From Rhinopomastus cyanomelas (taxonomy: Eukaryota; Chordata; Aves; Bucerotiformes; Rhinopomastidae), in contig VXBP01009029.1 in NCBI GenBank assembly GCA_013400115.1, positions 169,284 through 233,283 of the forward strand: a stretch of DNA of 64,000 nt, given 5' to 3'. Of this stretch, positions 38,051 through 48,349 are shown piece by piece; the stretch's first letter is position 1; every line of letters begins with the position of its first letter. The notes under the pieces are model-generated. The model did not search any database and had not been told where the DNA came from. It saw nothing but the letters and a program-made list of their open reading frames with translations. A program made the position numbers and the translations under genes.

Positions 38051-38054
38051 TACT

Positions 38055-38450
38055 TCTGCAGAGAGCACTGCGGCTCCTCGGCAGCCTCTGGCCAGTCTCC
38101 TGCTCACAGCACAGTAAAGAGTTTCACGTCCACCCCTCACCGCCGCCCTGAGAAAGGAGACCCCAAGTGATCCTCTGCCGCCTCCCGGGGCTGCCCCTGT
38201 GCGAACCTCGGGCACCCCCAGGAGCCGCTAGAGAGCACTGCCGGGCCGGGAGCCGCCGGCGGGGAGGGAGGTTAAGAGAGAGGGAGAGAGAGGAGGCGGT
38301 GGGAGGGCGTTGCGGTGGTTTCTGGTCTTTTCCGAAGCTTTTCTGCAAAAGCTTTGGCAAAACACCGACGGCTGTTTTCAGTGCAGGCTGCTTCCACTCG
38401 TGGTGGTCACCCAGCACTGCCTGTGCGGAGCAGTGGGCTGGCTCCAAAAG
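38055..38450. promoter_or_regulatory. Orphan CpG-rich block between FOXE1 and HEMGN
   Basis: After a CR1 copy ends at about 38.05 kb, CpG and GC density rise abruptly (CGCCGCCCTG, GGGCCGGGAGCCGCCGGCGGGG), followed by a short GA-rich run (GAGAGAGGGAGAGAGAGG). This is the second clear CpG cluster in the window. No recognised coding exon lies on either strand. It may be the promoter of an unannotated transcript or a distal regulatory element. Confidence 0.5.
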
Positions 38451-39088
38451 ACCAGCCACCGGTTCTTTGCTCAACGAGTTTGTGACTGGAAACGCTTTGG
38501 GTACCTGAGAAGTGGTGGTTTGTACACGTGTAATGGTTCGCTGTAAATCCACAGCGCTGTGGCACGTTGTTCTGCACTCATGTTTAGTGCTTTTGACTTC
38601 TGGTGGCCTCTGGCTCTCAGTTGCTGGTCCACTTTCTCCTCAGGTTTAGTTATGACTTCACTTCTGCTACAGATTGGAAACATCACAGCAAAAACATCAC
38701 CCATAAGCAACAGCCTGCCATAAATCAGACTCTGCAGATGTCAGGGTCCCCGTTTCACAAGAGCAATTTGAGAAACAGGAAGCCAGAGTTGCACAAACCA
38801 AATCAGTTCTCCTGTCTCATAGGGCTGAAGCATGTTTCCTGAAAGGATATTGAAAGTTTATTTGCAGTAGACAGAGGAGGGAGTGATGTCCTGGATATGA
38901 TGTCAACTTCCCTCTCCTTAGCTCTCCTGTCATGGCTGAGAGCCCTCAGGATGACTCCTCATGCTCTTCAGGACATGAGTACAGGACCAGAAAGGTGGTC
39001 AGAGCAGACACCATGGCCAGCCCAGCCCAGCTGATGTTAACAAACACCAAGCAGAATCTCATGAGTGAGGAGACAATTGCAGTAGCTG

Positions 39089-39140
39089 TACACACGTATA
39101 TTACACATATATACGTGTGTATGTGTGTACACACGTATAT
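39089..39140. repeat. Inverted alternating purine-pyrimidine repeat
   Basis: TACACACGTATAT (39089-39101) is mirrored exactly by ATATACGTGTGTA (39109-39121) with a 7-base loop, and the first arm recurs at 39128-39140. Two alternative hairpins are possible, and the alternating bases favour Z-DNA. Confidence 0.85.
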
Positions 39141-40430
39141 GACACCTTGGTCTGCATGGCTCAGACAGCAGGTCAGGGCATTCTGGATGAGCCTCATGCA
39201 GCCCTCCCATGGCACAGCAAGGAAGAAAGCATTGTTTCAGGCACAGACCCAGCTCCCTGATCTGCCCCCATAACTCAGGATCCACCTCCCTGCATCCACC
39301 ATCTGCTTTCCATCAGGAAAGCTGCAGTCAGTTAAAGGTCTGTGACCTTCCCCAGCCTTCGTCTGTGTATCAGACCTAGACCTTACTTGTCAACCCAGAC
39401 GATGAACCGTTCCTTTATTAGACAGTCTGTTAATGGCCCTGGTTAAAGACACGTCACTGGGGCTCTGGAAGGATGGAAGGGAGGGAGATGGTGATGCACC
39501 GCATCTGCAGAACAGCAACACGCCTCTCCTAGGTACAGCCCTCCCTCCTAGCCAGTCCCAGCTCTCTTCAGACAGCAGGGTCTATCTCAGGGATGCTTGT
39601 GTCTAGTTTCGCACCTGAACCCCATATGTATAAGCAAGAGCTCTGTCACCTGTCCTCTCATCAGAAAAAGAAACAGTGAAAGTCCTGATAAGGAAGACTT
39701 TATCTTCCCAGCAGTTATTTGCGATAAGAGCTGTTGCCTGCAGGCTTGCCTTTCTTGATGCCCGACAGAGAAACCACTGAGTGAGAGCAGGTCTGTGTCA
39801 GAGTGCGGTACCCACAGTGACTCCAGGAGTTCATGGTCTCCAAAGGCTCCTCTGCAAGGATGGACGCAGATGCTTTCTCTGGTTCCTGTGAATCTCTGCC
39901 TACAGGTTGCTCCACAGCCCTTACAGTGCACAGCACAGCTGCCCATGTGTGTTTCAGCAATGAGGGTTGCCCTGTGTTCACGGAGATGTCACACTGACCT
40001 GGCTTTGCTGCCTCTTGCAGCTCCAATTCAACACCAGAGGAGGAGGAACTATTTGTTATAACTCCTCCTTTACTGACAGAGACTATGAGGTTAGTCTAGA
40101 CCAAGCAGTTTATTTGCCCGGGATCTAAGGAGATCTGGAAACCAGGCAAGCTAAATGTCTGCAGACATGGAGGTAAGCAGTGCTGTGGAAGAACAGCCTG
40201 TACATCTTTCTGATCTTAAAAGCAGGCTGGCAGATTCTGTCCTTGGACAAAGATAACGAGGTAAAGCTGTAGACTCAGGAATGCCTTGTTTTGCTACTTG
40301 CTCTTGCTCTCTTTCTTTCAGACTTTTTTACCTTTTACGTAGATACCATGGGTAATGCAATTGAAACCAATAATGTTAAGCCAAATGGATCTTGTAAGGA
40401 TAACAAAGTATATAAAAGAAGACAAAGACA

Positions 40431-40492
40431 GGAGGAAGTAATAATAACAATAAGAAGAATAAGAATAATAAGAGGAATAAGAAGAATAAGAG
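40431..40492 (+). repeat. AAT/AAG-rich simple repeat
   Basis: Imperfect trinucleotide-like run (AATAATAACAATAAGAAGAA and onward), purine-rich on the plus strand. Confidence 0.8.
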
Positions 40493-41611
40493 CTCTTGGA
40501 AAAAAATAAAAGGATTTAGTTTTGTCATAACTTTGAAGTCCGAGAGGAGTTGAATTGCTACAAATTGTAGCCTATCCTGCAACACAGTGCATCTGGTTCC
40601 CAGTCCTTGTGAGCACTGCAGAGAGTTGGACAGCTAGAAAAAGCAACCAGCTCTTGGTGGCTTGCCCTGTGGCACATGTAGGCCTTCATGAGGTGGAAAG
40701 GTCTTCTGGTCTGGCTGGAAGAAGCAGACTATCCAGCCCATCCTCCTTGCAATGTGGTGTGACACCACACTTGCAGAAGGACCTCAGCACAGCTTTTGTG
40801 ACGCTGCTAAACATAAAATGGCAGTCTGGTTCCCCTCTGGTGCAGCTTCATTTGTCTTCACCCAGTGCCTTGGTCTGGGATCAGCATCCTTCGTGGCTAC
40901 AGCTTCTTCCATGCTCAAGGCTTCCATGAGGCCCTGCAGACTCTTAAATGTTTGGAGTTATGAGGGACATTTGGGGTAGTTCATGACAGAAGACGAGATG
41001 TCTTGCTCTGCTCACTGGTATCAGGGATTCAAACAACCTTGTGTTAGCTGGGATGACTATGGAGACCAAAACAGTAAGTGCCAGGATACCCTCCAGGAGC
41101 TGCCTATGGGGAGCTGCATTTGGTTCATTATGGGGCTGCTGGATGTCTCTGCTTTGACCTCTGCCAGGTGGTTTTGGCTTTCAGGCAGCGTAACTGCAGA
41201 GCGCAGCCCAGGATGTGTTTGTGGGAAGGCTGTGATAAGTGCTTGTGAGAACCTCCTCCTCAGTGATGTACCTGGGAATGCAGCAGGGGTAGGAATTGGT
41301 GTTGTCCATTGTGACCCTGGGAAAGCAGTGTTACTGGTGTCACCAGTGGGATGATAACTGCTGCTAAGCAGAATCTGGGACAGCAGCAGCAATACTTCTG
41401 GAACCACGAAAATTCCATAAATCATCCAAGCTCTTGCCTGTCACACTCAGCTGATGCCAACCACCCTTTGTTTGCCTAATGCCGCTGCTCACAGAGTCAG
41501 AGTGAGGTTCCTCAGGTACAAAACAAAACTCTTTCCAGGCTTTAGGAAAGTGAGATGTTTGCCAGGGAGGGAAGCAAACTTTGAGAAAGACCTGCAGACT
41601 ACAGTTAGTAA

Positions 41612-41995
41612 CAGAGAATCACAGAATCTCTTCAGTTGGGAGCGACCTTTAAGATCATAAAGTTTAATGTTTGACCCAGCACTGTCAGGTCACCCCTAAA
41701 CCATGTCTGTAAGCTGCACATCTATATGGCATTTAAATGTGCCCAGGGATGAGGACACCTCTGCTGCCCCAGGCAGCCTATTCCACAGTCCATTTCAGTG
41801 AGGAAATTCTTCCTAACATCCAGCCTAAACCTCTCCTGATGCAACTTGCAGCCATTTCATCTACTTCTGTCCTAGAAGAGGCTGAACCCCTCCTTTCTCC
41901 AACATCCTTTCAGGAAGTTGTAGAGAGTAAGTGTCCCTTCAGATACCTTTGCTCTAGGCTAAAGAACCTCACTTCCCTCACCAGGGGCTACAGGA
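41612..41995 (-). mobile_element. CR1 fragment (older subfamily)
   Basis: AGAATCACAGAATCTCTTCA, GACCCAGCACTGTCAGGTCA, AACCATGTCTGTAAGCTGCA and AGGAAATTCTTCCTAACATC follow a minus-oriented older CR1. Confidence 0.75.
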
Positions 41996-42325
41996 TTTGC
42001 TAGCTGCAGGGAACAGCCCAAGATGGGCAGCTTCTGTTGCAGTGATTTCAGCTTTGCAATGCCCTCCCTTTTCTGCAAATCACAAATGCCTTTCAGAAAT
42101 GTAGATGGACACTGGTTTGTAAGTTCACACTGAAGCTTGCTGGGGCACTGTGCATCTGCTGTGGGACCACTCAGGCGAAACAGAGGAAGAGAGGGCAAGA
42201 GTCTCCTGAGCTACAGGCAGGGGGCAACTCCGGAAGGAGCGACTTTACCCAAGCAACCGCCTTCTTTCCCCCTTATCATTACCTGAGAAAAGGACACAGA
42301 GCAGACTGATTGAGACAATGTGGGC
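41996..42325. other. Unique spacer downstream of HEMGN
   Basis: Nothing recognised. Confidence 0.45.
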
Positions 42326-42331
42326 TTTATT
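42326..42331 (-). terminator. Candidate HEMGN poly(A) signal
   Basis: AATAAA on the minus strand lies about 1.08 kb past the modelled HEMGN stop. I saw no closer AATAAA on that strand. It implies a long 3' UTR or an unmodelled terminal exon. Confidence 0.4.
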
Positions 42332-43409
42332 ACTCACAAGGAAGGAGATGATCAAAAGCACTCAGCAGTACTAATCAGTTTGTCAGGCAGGACATCTGCC
42401 ACAAATCCCCAGACAATTAAATCCCCAGTAAATTAAATCCCCAGATAATTAAAATAGAACATGTGTGTGGTATTCGCTGTCCTGGTGATCATATTCCAGA
42501 GGAGTAGTCAAAGCTTCTGGTATGTCTGCTTCTGGTTTCAGCACCTCCTCTTCACCTACAAGGCACGTAAGAGACACATAATTTCATGTTGGTGGGCTCT
42601 TGTGCACTACCCTCTACGCCTCACTAAACTCCCCATGGCAGGCTCCTAGGGTTGCCTGTGATGTTAGGTAGCTCCTGGTGACCTGCTTGCTTTTCAAAGG
42701 ACACAGCAGTCCCAGGGGTTGTGGAGGAACTGAGAGAGGTGGTGGCTTTTAAGGCAAGATGCAAATAAATGCAGCCCTCATGCTTGCCTGTTTTAAGATC
42801 TCGGGGCTGGGAGCTGGATGGGTCTGATGTGCACCAGTCAGCCGCATCCCCCAAGATGCAGACTGCTTCCTGTGTCACAAGGGTGCCGCACACCTTGCAG
42901 TGAGTGGCCTCTTGTTCTTCTTCCCTGGCACAAACTTTGCTAGACGTGCAGTGGTTTGAGGTCAGAGGATTCTCTGATCCTGGACTTTCCTGGTTTTGAA
43001 TCGGCCTGCATGCTTGGCTCACTGCTGAAGTCAATGTGCTCTCTTCTTCCCAAGCCTGAACTGGGAGCAAGTCTTGCTTGCCCAAGATGCATTATCTGCA
43101 AGTGAACTTCCCAAGCCCAGGTGGCCATCTGCCACTCAGACCAGCTTAGTGCCATTTGTGCCTCAGTCCTGAAAGGTTCCCTGCAGACACTCACCTCTTG
43201 CCTCAGTGCCAGCCTTTCCCTTCACCCCACCCTGGTGTCAGCTCTGAAACTGGGTGGACTGTGGAACAGAACATGTCAGAGCTTTAGGTGTCCCTGACCA
43301 GCTCTAACCTCTTGTCTGCACAGCATCTCTGCCCTAACCGGCTCCTGGCAGAGTTATAGAGCCAAGGAGCTATTTAGGACCAGAGATGACAGACTCCATG
43401 CCAAAGACT
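42332..43409 (-). other. HEMGN 3' region (3' UTR or unmodelled exon)
   Basis: Between the modelled stop and the poly(A) signal, the minus strand has two overlapping open stretches (about 42624-43085 and 42940-43194) and splice-like signals near 43180-43200 (CAAGAG/GTGAGT, then TCTGCAG). None of the frames resembles hemogen. Confidence 0.4.
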
Positions 43410-43956
43410 CTACTGACAGCAGTGGGCATCTGTCACTCCCATGACATCAAGAGTGGCATTGACCTGACAGCCCCAACCCTCCCACTCTTTCACAGCTATC
43501 CAAGTCAACATTTGGTGGGGTAGGGACCCAGCCTTAGTGATGGCCACAGGCTTGTTGATGATAAGGTGGGAAACAGTTCTCACAAAGTTGCAGTGCACTG
43601 TCCCTCCAGCCCTTATGGGACTGGCAGCACAATCCAGCAGCTCACCAGTGGGATCCTGGCTCTTGGCTGCCAGCTGCCCCTCCACCACTCCTGGTTGCAT
43701 CCCACTGACCAGGTCCTGTATAGTCAGCATTGGTGGCTCTTCTTGATTCACCAGCTCAGGCAGTGCTGTCTCAGCGAGTGCTGGCTCAGTGGGTGCTGCC
43801 TCAGCAGGTGCTGGATCAGCCTTCTTCCGAGAGTCAGGCTGGAGGTTCGGCTCTGGTTCTGGCTCCAGGCTGGGCTCCACCACCAGCTGGTGACCCCGTC
43901 CTCGCCTGCCGCCTCTGCCTCTGCCTCTCCTTTGCCGTTTGTTCTTCTCTTGCTCC
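43410..43956 (-). CDS. HEMGN: HEMGN coding exon 3 (terminal, as modelled)
   Basis: The acceptor CTTCCCTGGCAG precedes REQEKNKRQRRGRG. The exon encodes the Arg/Gly-rich nuclear-localisation segment (about residues 66-80), EPSLEPEPEPNLQPD (about 86-100), an Ala/Pro/Glu-rich stretch, then a less typical tail to a TAG at 43410-43412. A donor-like ACTG/GTGAGC near 43642 could remove the tail, so the 3' end of the coding region is provisional. Confidence 0.75.
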
Positions 43957-46900
43957 CTGCCAGGGAAGTTTACAGTGGGGGAAAATTGGATGTGGGGCAA
44001 ATAACTTTCCCTCCTTCCCTGAAGCTGCTTTGCCCTGCTGTGAACATGACCTAGTCTGTCCCAGCAGGAGGTTCTGCATATTTAGTCCCCAGCCCTGCAT
44101 GGCCCCCTCTTGTGGCTGCACTGGTAGGGCAGGAGCGTGGGCACTCGATTTTCCCCCAGTCCCACACTGCAAGTGAGAACTGCTTGCCACCCCACCCACC
44201 ATCTATTTAATCCACACCCCATCCCCATCTTCATTCCCTATTGCCTACCTAGACCTTCAGCAGGTGCTGACTGCAGGTCACCCTTTCCCATCAAAGACCA
44301 TAGGCTAGCTCAGATCTGTCCTTGTGTGAAGCTGAAGGGCCTGGACTACCATACCCAGGCTCAGGTTAAGTGCAGCCAGAAAATGACTCCACAGTATAAG
44401 CAAGATTTACCTCAGAACCCACTGAATTGAGTCTTTTTCCTGGGCTTCTGCTTTTCTTTTCCGGAGCAGTTCCCTGTCTCTCAAGCGGTGAGTGATGATG
44501 ACATCTATAAAGATAAATTGAGTGGCAACATGACATCCCGACCATGGGATAATTTGATCCCTTCCTGCCTGGTTACAGAGTACTGCTGAATAATACAAGA
44601 GGACACAGAAGACAGTGTTCTTTCAGTCACGGAATGGATCTTGCTGGGTGCTGTCCTTCCAGCTCAGCCTCAGCAGGGTGGGGATCCCTGACCCTGATCC
44701 CTGATGATACACCATCTGGGGCTCACTGATTCCTGTGCTGAAAGTTGGTCTAGATTTCTAGTGGCAGTTTTCTTTCAGCTGCTGCAGCCTTTGTGTGAAA
44801 CTTGACCAACCTACTCACTATTGCAGAGACTGGGGCCTTATGGAAGTGTGGGTCAGGCTTCCCTTTGCATAAAGACAACATTTAATCTCTTGACCAGATC
44901 TTGCACTGCAAGATAATTCTTTGTGGGAGGTGAGAGTATGAGACAGGGGACACAGACTTTCCTGTACACTTACGCTCATCTGTAACTGAGACCATGTGAG
45001 GGAAGGTGATCCAGCCAGAAGCCAGCACAGGGCTAGCACACAGTACTGTGGGTGAAAAGGCTGGCCCCAAAGACCACGCAGGCAGCCCCAAGATGGTCTG
45101 CAGCTGTGAAGAGGACTGACTCATGTGAAAAAGTGCCAGTGCTGACTATATAGTTTGGGCAAGATATGTGGTTACCTACAGCCATCAGGAGCAAGGACTA
45201 CTCCCTGCGTTCCAGGTCCCTTGTGCATTGCCTTGTAGGCCATGTCTGTTTCCCTGGCTGCAGGGGGCTTCAAATGTCTTCCTGCAGAAAATCCGTCTCA
45301 GCCATATACACCTGAGCAAATTAATTCCTGAACTTCACTGAAGTCAGCACTGAACTTCCTCCACCGTGTCCCCGTTCTAAAAGACATTATCCCTGATGAT
45401 GTTGCAATAGGTCTTATAGTTTCTGATCCAGCTGGCCCTGAATTTTCTAGCTTGGACTCCAAGCTGTGATACTAAAAACCTGGCTTAGAGAGAGTAGCAT
45501 GAGACAACTCCCTTGAGAAAGAGCATTGTTTAGGAGTAACAGCACTTCCCTTGGGCCTGGAGGAAGAGGGGACTTTTCCCAGAAGTCCTGAATTTTGTAG
45601 TTTGAGCTAAAGTCACACAAATAAGGCAAAACTACGACCTGTTCCTTCCAGATATAAGCAGATCCAGCTCCTTCCACAAAGAGCCTCAGCTGACACTGAA
45701 ACATTAAGTCAAATCAATGAAGAATGATCTTTCTCTTAATTCTCTTATCCAGCTGGGAGAACTGGCAGTGTGAGGACTGCTGAGGCTGAGCTGGGACTAC
45801 CTGGTGTCTTTTAACACATGAAAAAGCAGCAGGATCCAACATTTATACAAACTAAAATTTTACGCAAGACAATTCTGATAACTAATAATAGTCTTGCAAA
45901 ACTGTAGCTTGTAAAGGATTTCTATTGGTCTTTTCCAACATCCTAATTGAAGCATGGCCAGCTTTCAAATTACATTAGGCTGTTCAGGACCTCTTTCAGG
46001 GAAGCTGGGAGTACCTCAAAGCTTCTCCAGAGTGGTCTCTGCACTCTGTTATTTTTTATCTTTATATCCAGACATGTTTGAGACATGGAGTGAGTGCTTC
46101 CTGTCCTTTCCCTGTGTACCCCTAAAAAGAGTCTGACTTTCCTTTCTCTATGACTTCTGTTAGACAGAGTGTGACTGCTATGAGATCTCTGTCCTAGTCT
46201 TCTATTCTCCTGGCTCAACAAGTCTAGATTTTTTTCTGCCTGTCTCTGTATGTCATCGGATCCAACATTCAGCACAACTGGTTGCCCTGCATTGGACTCA
46301 CCCCAGTATGCCTTTGTCTTTCATGTGGTGTCCACGTCCAAGATTGGCATTCCAAGTGCTGGCTAATAGTAACAACTGTCACCACAATCACACAATAAAA
46401 AGTATTCCTGCTTTCTGTTCTTTTACTCCTGTGTTTTGTGTGGTATTTCCAGGAGCTCTCTTTGCCTTGAGCCCAGCAGCAAAGATGGTTCCTTTCTTAA
46501 AAATTCCAGCCTAGCCAAACAGACCAAGGAGAAAGGACGTAGCAGGATGCAACGCAGATGTCACGGATGTGAAGGCCACAAGCAATGACATTGACAGACT
46601 ATCTTGGTCGTGACAGGGTCATGATCAGCACAACCAGGAACAATGTCAGCCTCTGAGACAAAAATGCTGCTCTTGGTCTGCACAACATAGAGCCAGTAGA
46701 TGTTCCCCCCCAAACAGGAGACTGCTCCCCAATGCAAAACAGTATCAGAGGCAGCACAGCCCAGCCAGCAGGAGATGACTCTGCCACCCACACAGCAAAA
46801 AGCAGAAAGCTGCCTGCAAATATGAGGTTACAAGTTGCCGCAGAAAGAAGGACCTGCAAAGGGCTTCAGTTTGACTACTGGAGTACATAGTCTGTAGCAC

Positions 46901-47525
46901 ATCCCTTTGCAGGCAGTATTCTTCCCCCTTCAAGACGCCTTGCAAAACACAAATGCACTTTTACCTGCTTGAAATCAGTCTCTTTCCCAACCCATCCTTA
47001 GCAAATAATTCTTCATAGGTAGCAAGCAGTCCTCATTGGTTCCTAACTGGTCCCAAGAGAACACTCCCACAGCTACTCCAAAGGTCTGTCACTTGCTAAA
47101 CAGCAAAGACCACAGTAAAACATCTGCATCCTGATAAAAAGTTGTTTAGCAGAGAGCAGAGAGTTGCTGAGATGGAAAAAAAACCCCCTCTTTAAGCTAG
47201 AAGAACCATTCTGCAAATACATTGATGCTGCCTGAGGGACTTTGAGTTGAAAAGCCTTTATTGATGCCTCTGCCTTTGTGATCTGAAACACAGCACGGAA
47301 AAAGACACATATATTTGGAGTCCAATGTGCATCCTCCACCCCCGAGCTTAAACTGGTAATTATTAACTCCCTTTTCAGAAACTGCTGGTGACAAACATCA
47401 TCCTCTCCTCCCTCTGAAAACTCAAGAGCAGTCCCATCATTACCTGGCACAGCGTACTCCTCATGGGCTGCAGAGGGTGGCAGGGAAGAGTCCGAGTAGG
47501 CATGATCTTTGCCTAAACTCTCCAT
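43410..47525 (-). CDS. HEMGN: HEMGN (hemogen), three coding exons: 47444-47525, 44411-44504, 43410-43956
   Basis: Hemogen is a nuclear protein of haematopoietic cells; in chicken it is also reported as a Z-linked factor in early male gonads. Splicing the three exons gives 240 codons plus TAG, in frame throughout (82+94+547 bases). Exon 1 encodes MESLGKDHAYSDSS..., like human MDLGKD.... Exon 2 encodes LRDRELLRKRKAEAQEKD, nearly identical to the most conserved part of human hemogen. Exon 3 opens with REQEKNKRQRRGRGRGGRRG, matching the human basic nuclear-localisation segment, followed by Glu-Pro-rich and Ala-Pro-Glu-rich sequence instead of the long human repeats. The product is about half the human length. 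All introns have GT-AG ends. The gene is on the strand opposite FOXE1, as in human. The C-terminal end is the least certain part, because a donor-like site lies within exon 3. Confidence 0.88.
43957..44410 (-). other. HEMGN intron 2 (454 bp)
   Basis: Bounded by GTAAAT and CCCTGGCAG on the minus strand. It is phase 2, so the Arg codon at residue 59 is split. No repeat or other gene is visible. Confidence 0.85.
44411..44504 (-). CDS. HEMGN: HEMGN coding exon 2 (conserved basic helix)
   Basis: The acceptor TTATCTTTATAG precedes it and the donor is CTGAG followed by GTAAAT. Incoming phase is 1 and outgoing phase is 2. It encodes DVIITHRLRDRELLRKRKAE and the next 11 residues, ending near QWVL. 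This is the segment most conserved with human hemogen (EVIGTWSLRNRELLRKRKAE) and the decisive evidence for the gene. Confidence 0.93.
44505..47443 (-). other. HEMGN intron 1 (2.9 kb)
   Basis: Bounded by GTAATG and TTTATAG on the minus strand. It contains no recognised exon. A stretch near 45.96-46.34 kb faintly resembles a very old CR1 copy. The rest is unique sequence without visible structure. Confidence 0.8.
45960..46340 (-). mobile_element. Possible very old CR1 remnant in HEMGN intron 1
   Basis: Weak minus-strand similarity (LDLLSQENRRLGQ resembles CR1 LGLFSLEKRRLRG; GCATTGGACTCACCCCAGTA resembles the CR1 region upstream). It is too diverged to be sure. Confidence 0.25.
47444..47525 (-). 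CDS. HEMGN: HEMGN coding exon 1
   Basis: It starts with ATG at 47525 and encodes 27 residues (MESLGKDHAYSDSSLPPSAA and onward) plus one base. It ends at CCAG followed by GTAATG, a good splice donor. LGKD near the start matches the mammalian N-terminus. The open frame continues past the donor, but without any similarity to hemogen. Confidence 0.85.
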
Positions 47526-47627
47526 TGCTCTTTGCAGTTTTAAATAGAAAGCAGCTTAGTTCCTTGGGAACGGCATCTGGAGATACTGGTGCAGCATCAT
47601 GAGACCTTGAAAAAAAATTGCAGACTG

Positions 47628-47687
47628 CCCGCCCAAAACCGCTTATCTGGCCAGGCCACTAGTAGGGTAATAATATTCCTCTTATCA
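47628..47687 (-). promoter_or_regulatory. HEMGN proximal promoter: two GATA motifs and a GC box
   Basis: On the gene strand, 100-165 bp before the start codon, there is TGATAAG (47681-47687), AGATAAG (47642-47648) and GGGCGGG (47628-47634). WGATAR sites next to an Sp1/KLF-type box are the usual layout of erythroid promoters, and mammalian HEMGN is a known GATA1 target. Binding here is inferred. Confidence 0.6.
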
Positions 47688-47759
47688 GAGTGCAAAGGTG
47701 TGTGAGTTGCTGCCCGGGCTCTACTACGTGGATTGCAAAAACTTGTCAGTTCTTTTACA

Positions 47760-48349
47760 CAGCAAATAGTTCCACTTCAGGTAGAGAATTTGCACTCACT
47801 GCTGCTACACTGTGACTCAAGCGCTGTCATTTGTAGTAGAGGGAAGTTGTATGGCAGGACAACATGTGGCATTGCCTCACTGATGGTTTCCAGAGTGAGA
47901 TGCAGAGAGGTGTTGCTAACCCTGAATGCTGTGAAATGGGTTGCATGCTGTTTGAAAGGTTTTTGTAGGATTCTAGCAGTGTCTGTGGGAAAGGAGCTCT
48001 GTTCCTTTCTCTGTTTCCCCTCCAGCCCTGCTTAGCAGCACTGCCCACTGCACGAGGTCAGGGTGGCTGTGGTGTCATCTGCTTTGGAAACCCCTAGGGA
48101 TGGAGACTGCCAAATTCCTGGCAAATCTAAACAGAGGAATTAATTCATACTGGGACTTCAGACAAGGGCCTGTGTGTGTTGAGACTTCTCAGTGACCCAC
48201 AGATCCAGTATTCAAACTCATGTATGGCTGTCACGGCTAAGAGCAAAGCACTTCCCTCACGGAGCAAGCTAGCAATGGGCAACCCCACCCCAGTAGAACC
48301 AGTGGGAAAACCCAGCTGGTCCCTTATTCCCACTGGAGGATGTTCTTTA
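47760..48349. other. HEMGN 5' flank
   Basis: Unique sequence. Beyond the proximal GATA/GC-box cluster nothing else is recognised. Confidence 0.4.

Larger units (their letters stand above)
38451..41611. other. Intergenic, a few simple repeats
   Basis: It holds an inverted CA/TG/TA repeat (39089-39140) and an AAT/AAG-rich simple repeat (40431-40492). No exon or LINE copy recognised. Confidence 0.45.

Noticed and set aside
38124..38552. A 142-codon minus-strand open stretch in the orphan CpG block
   Set aside because: Composition-driven Arg/Pro/Ser-rich frame. No similarity to TRMO or any family I know.
42624..43194. Two overlapping open stretches downstream of HEMGN on its strand
   Set aside because: Neither has hemogen similarity. 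A stop lies immediately after the acceptor-like site in the longer frame, and another splice-bounded candidate (about 43204-43252) has stops in all three frames. Treated as 3' UTR or unresolved.
46561..46945. Hydrophobic open stretches in HEMGN intron 1, minus strand
   Set aside because: Three overlapping frames are all hydrophobic, as expected from T-rich sequence. No recognisable membrane-protein family or splice structure.
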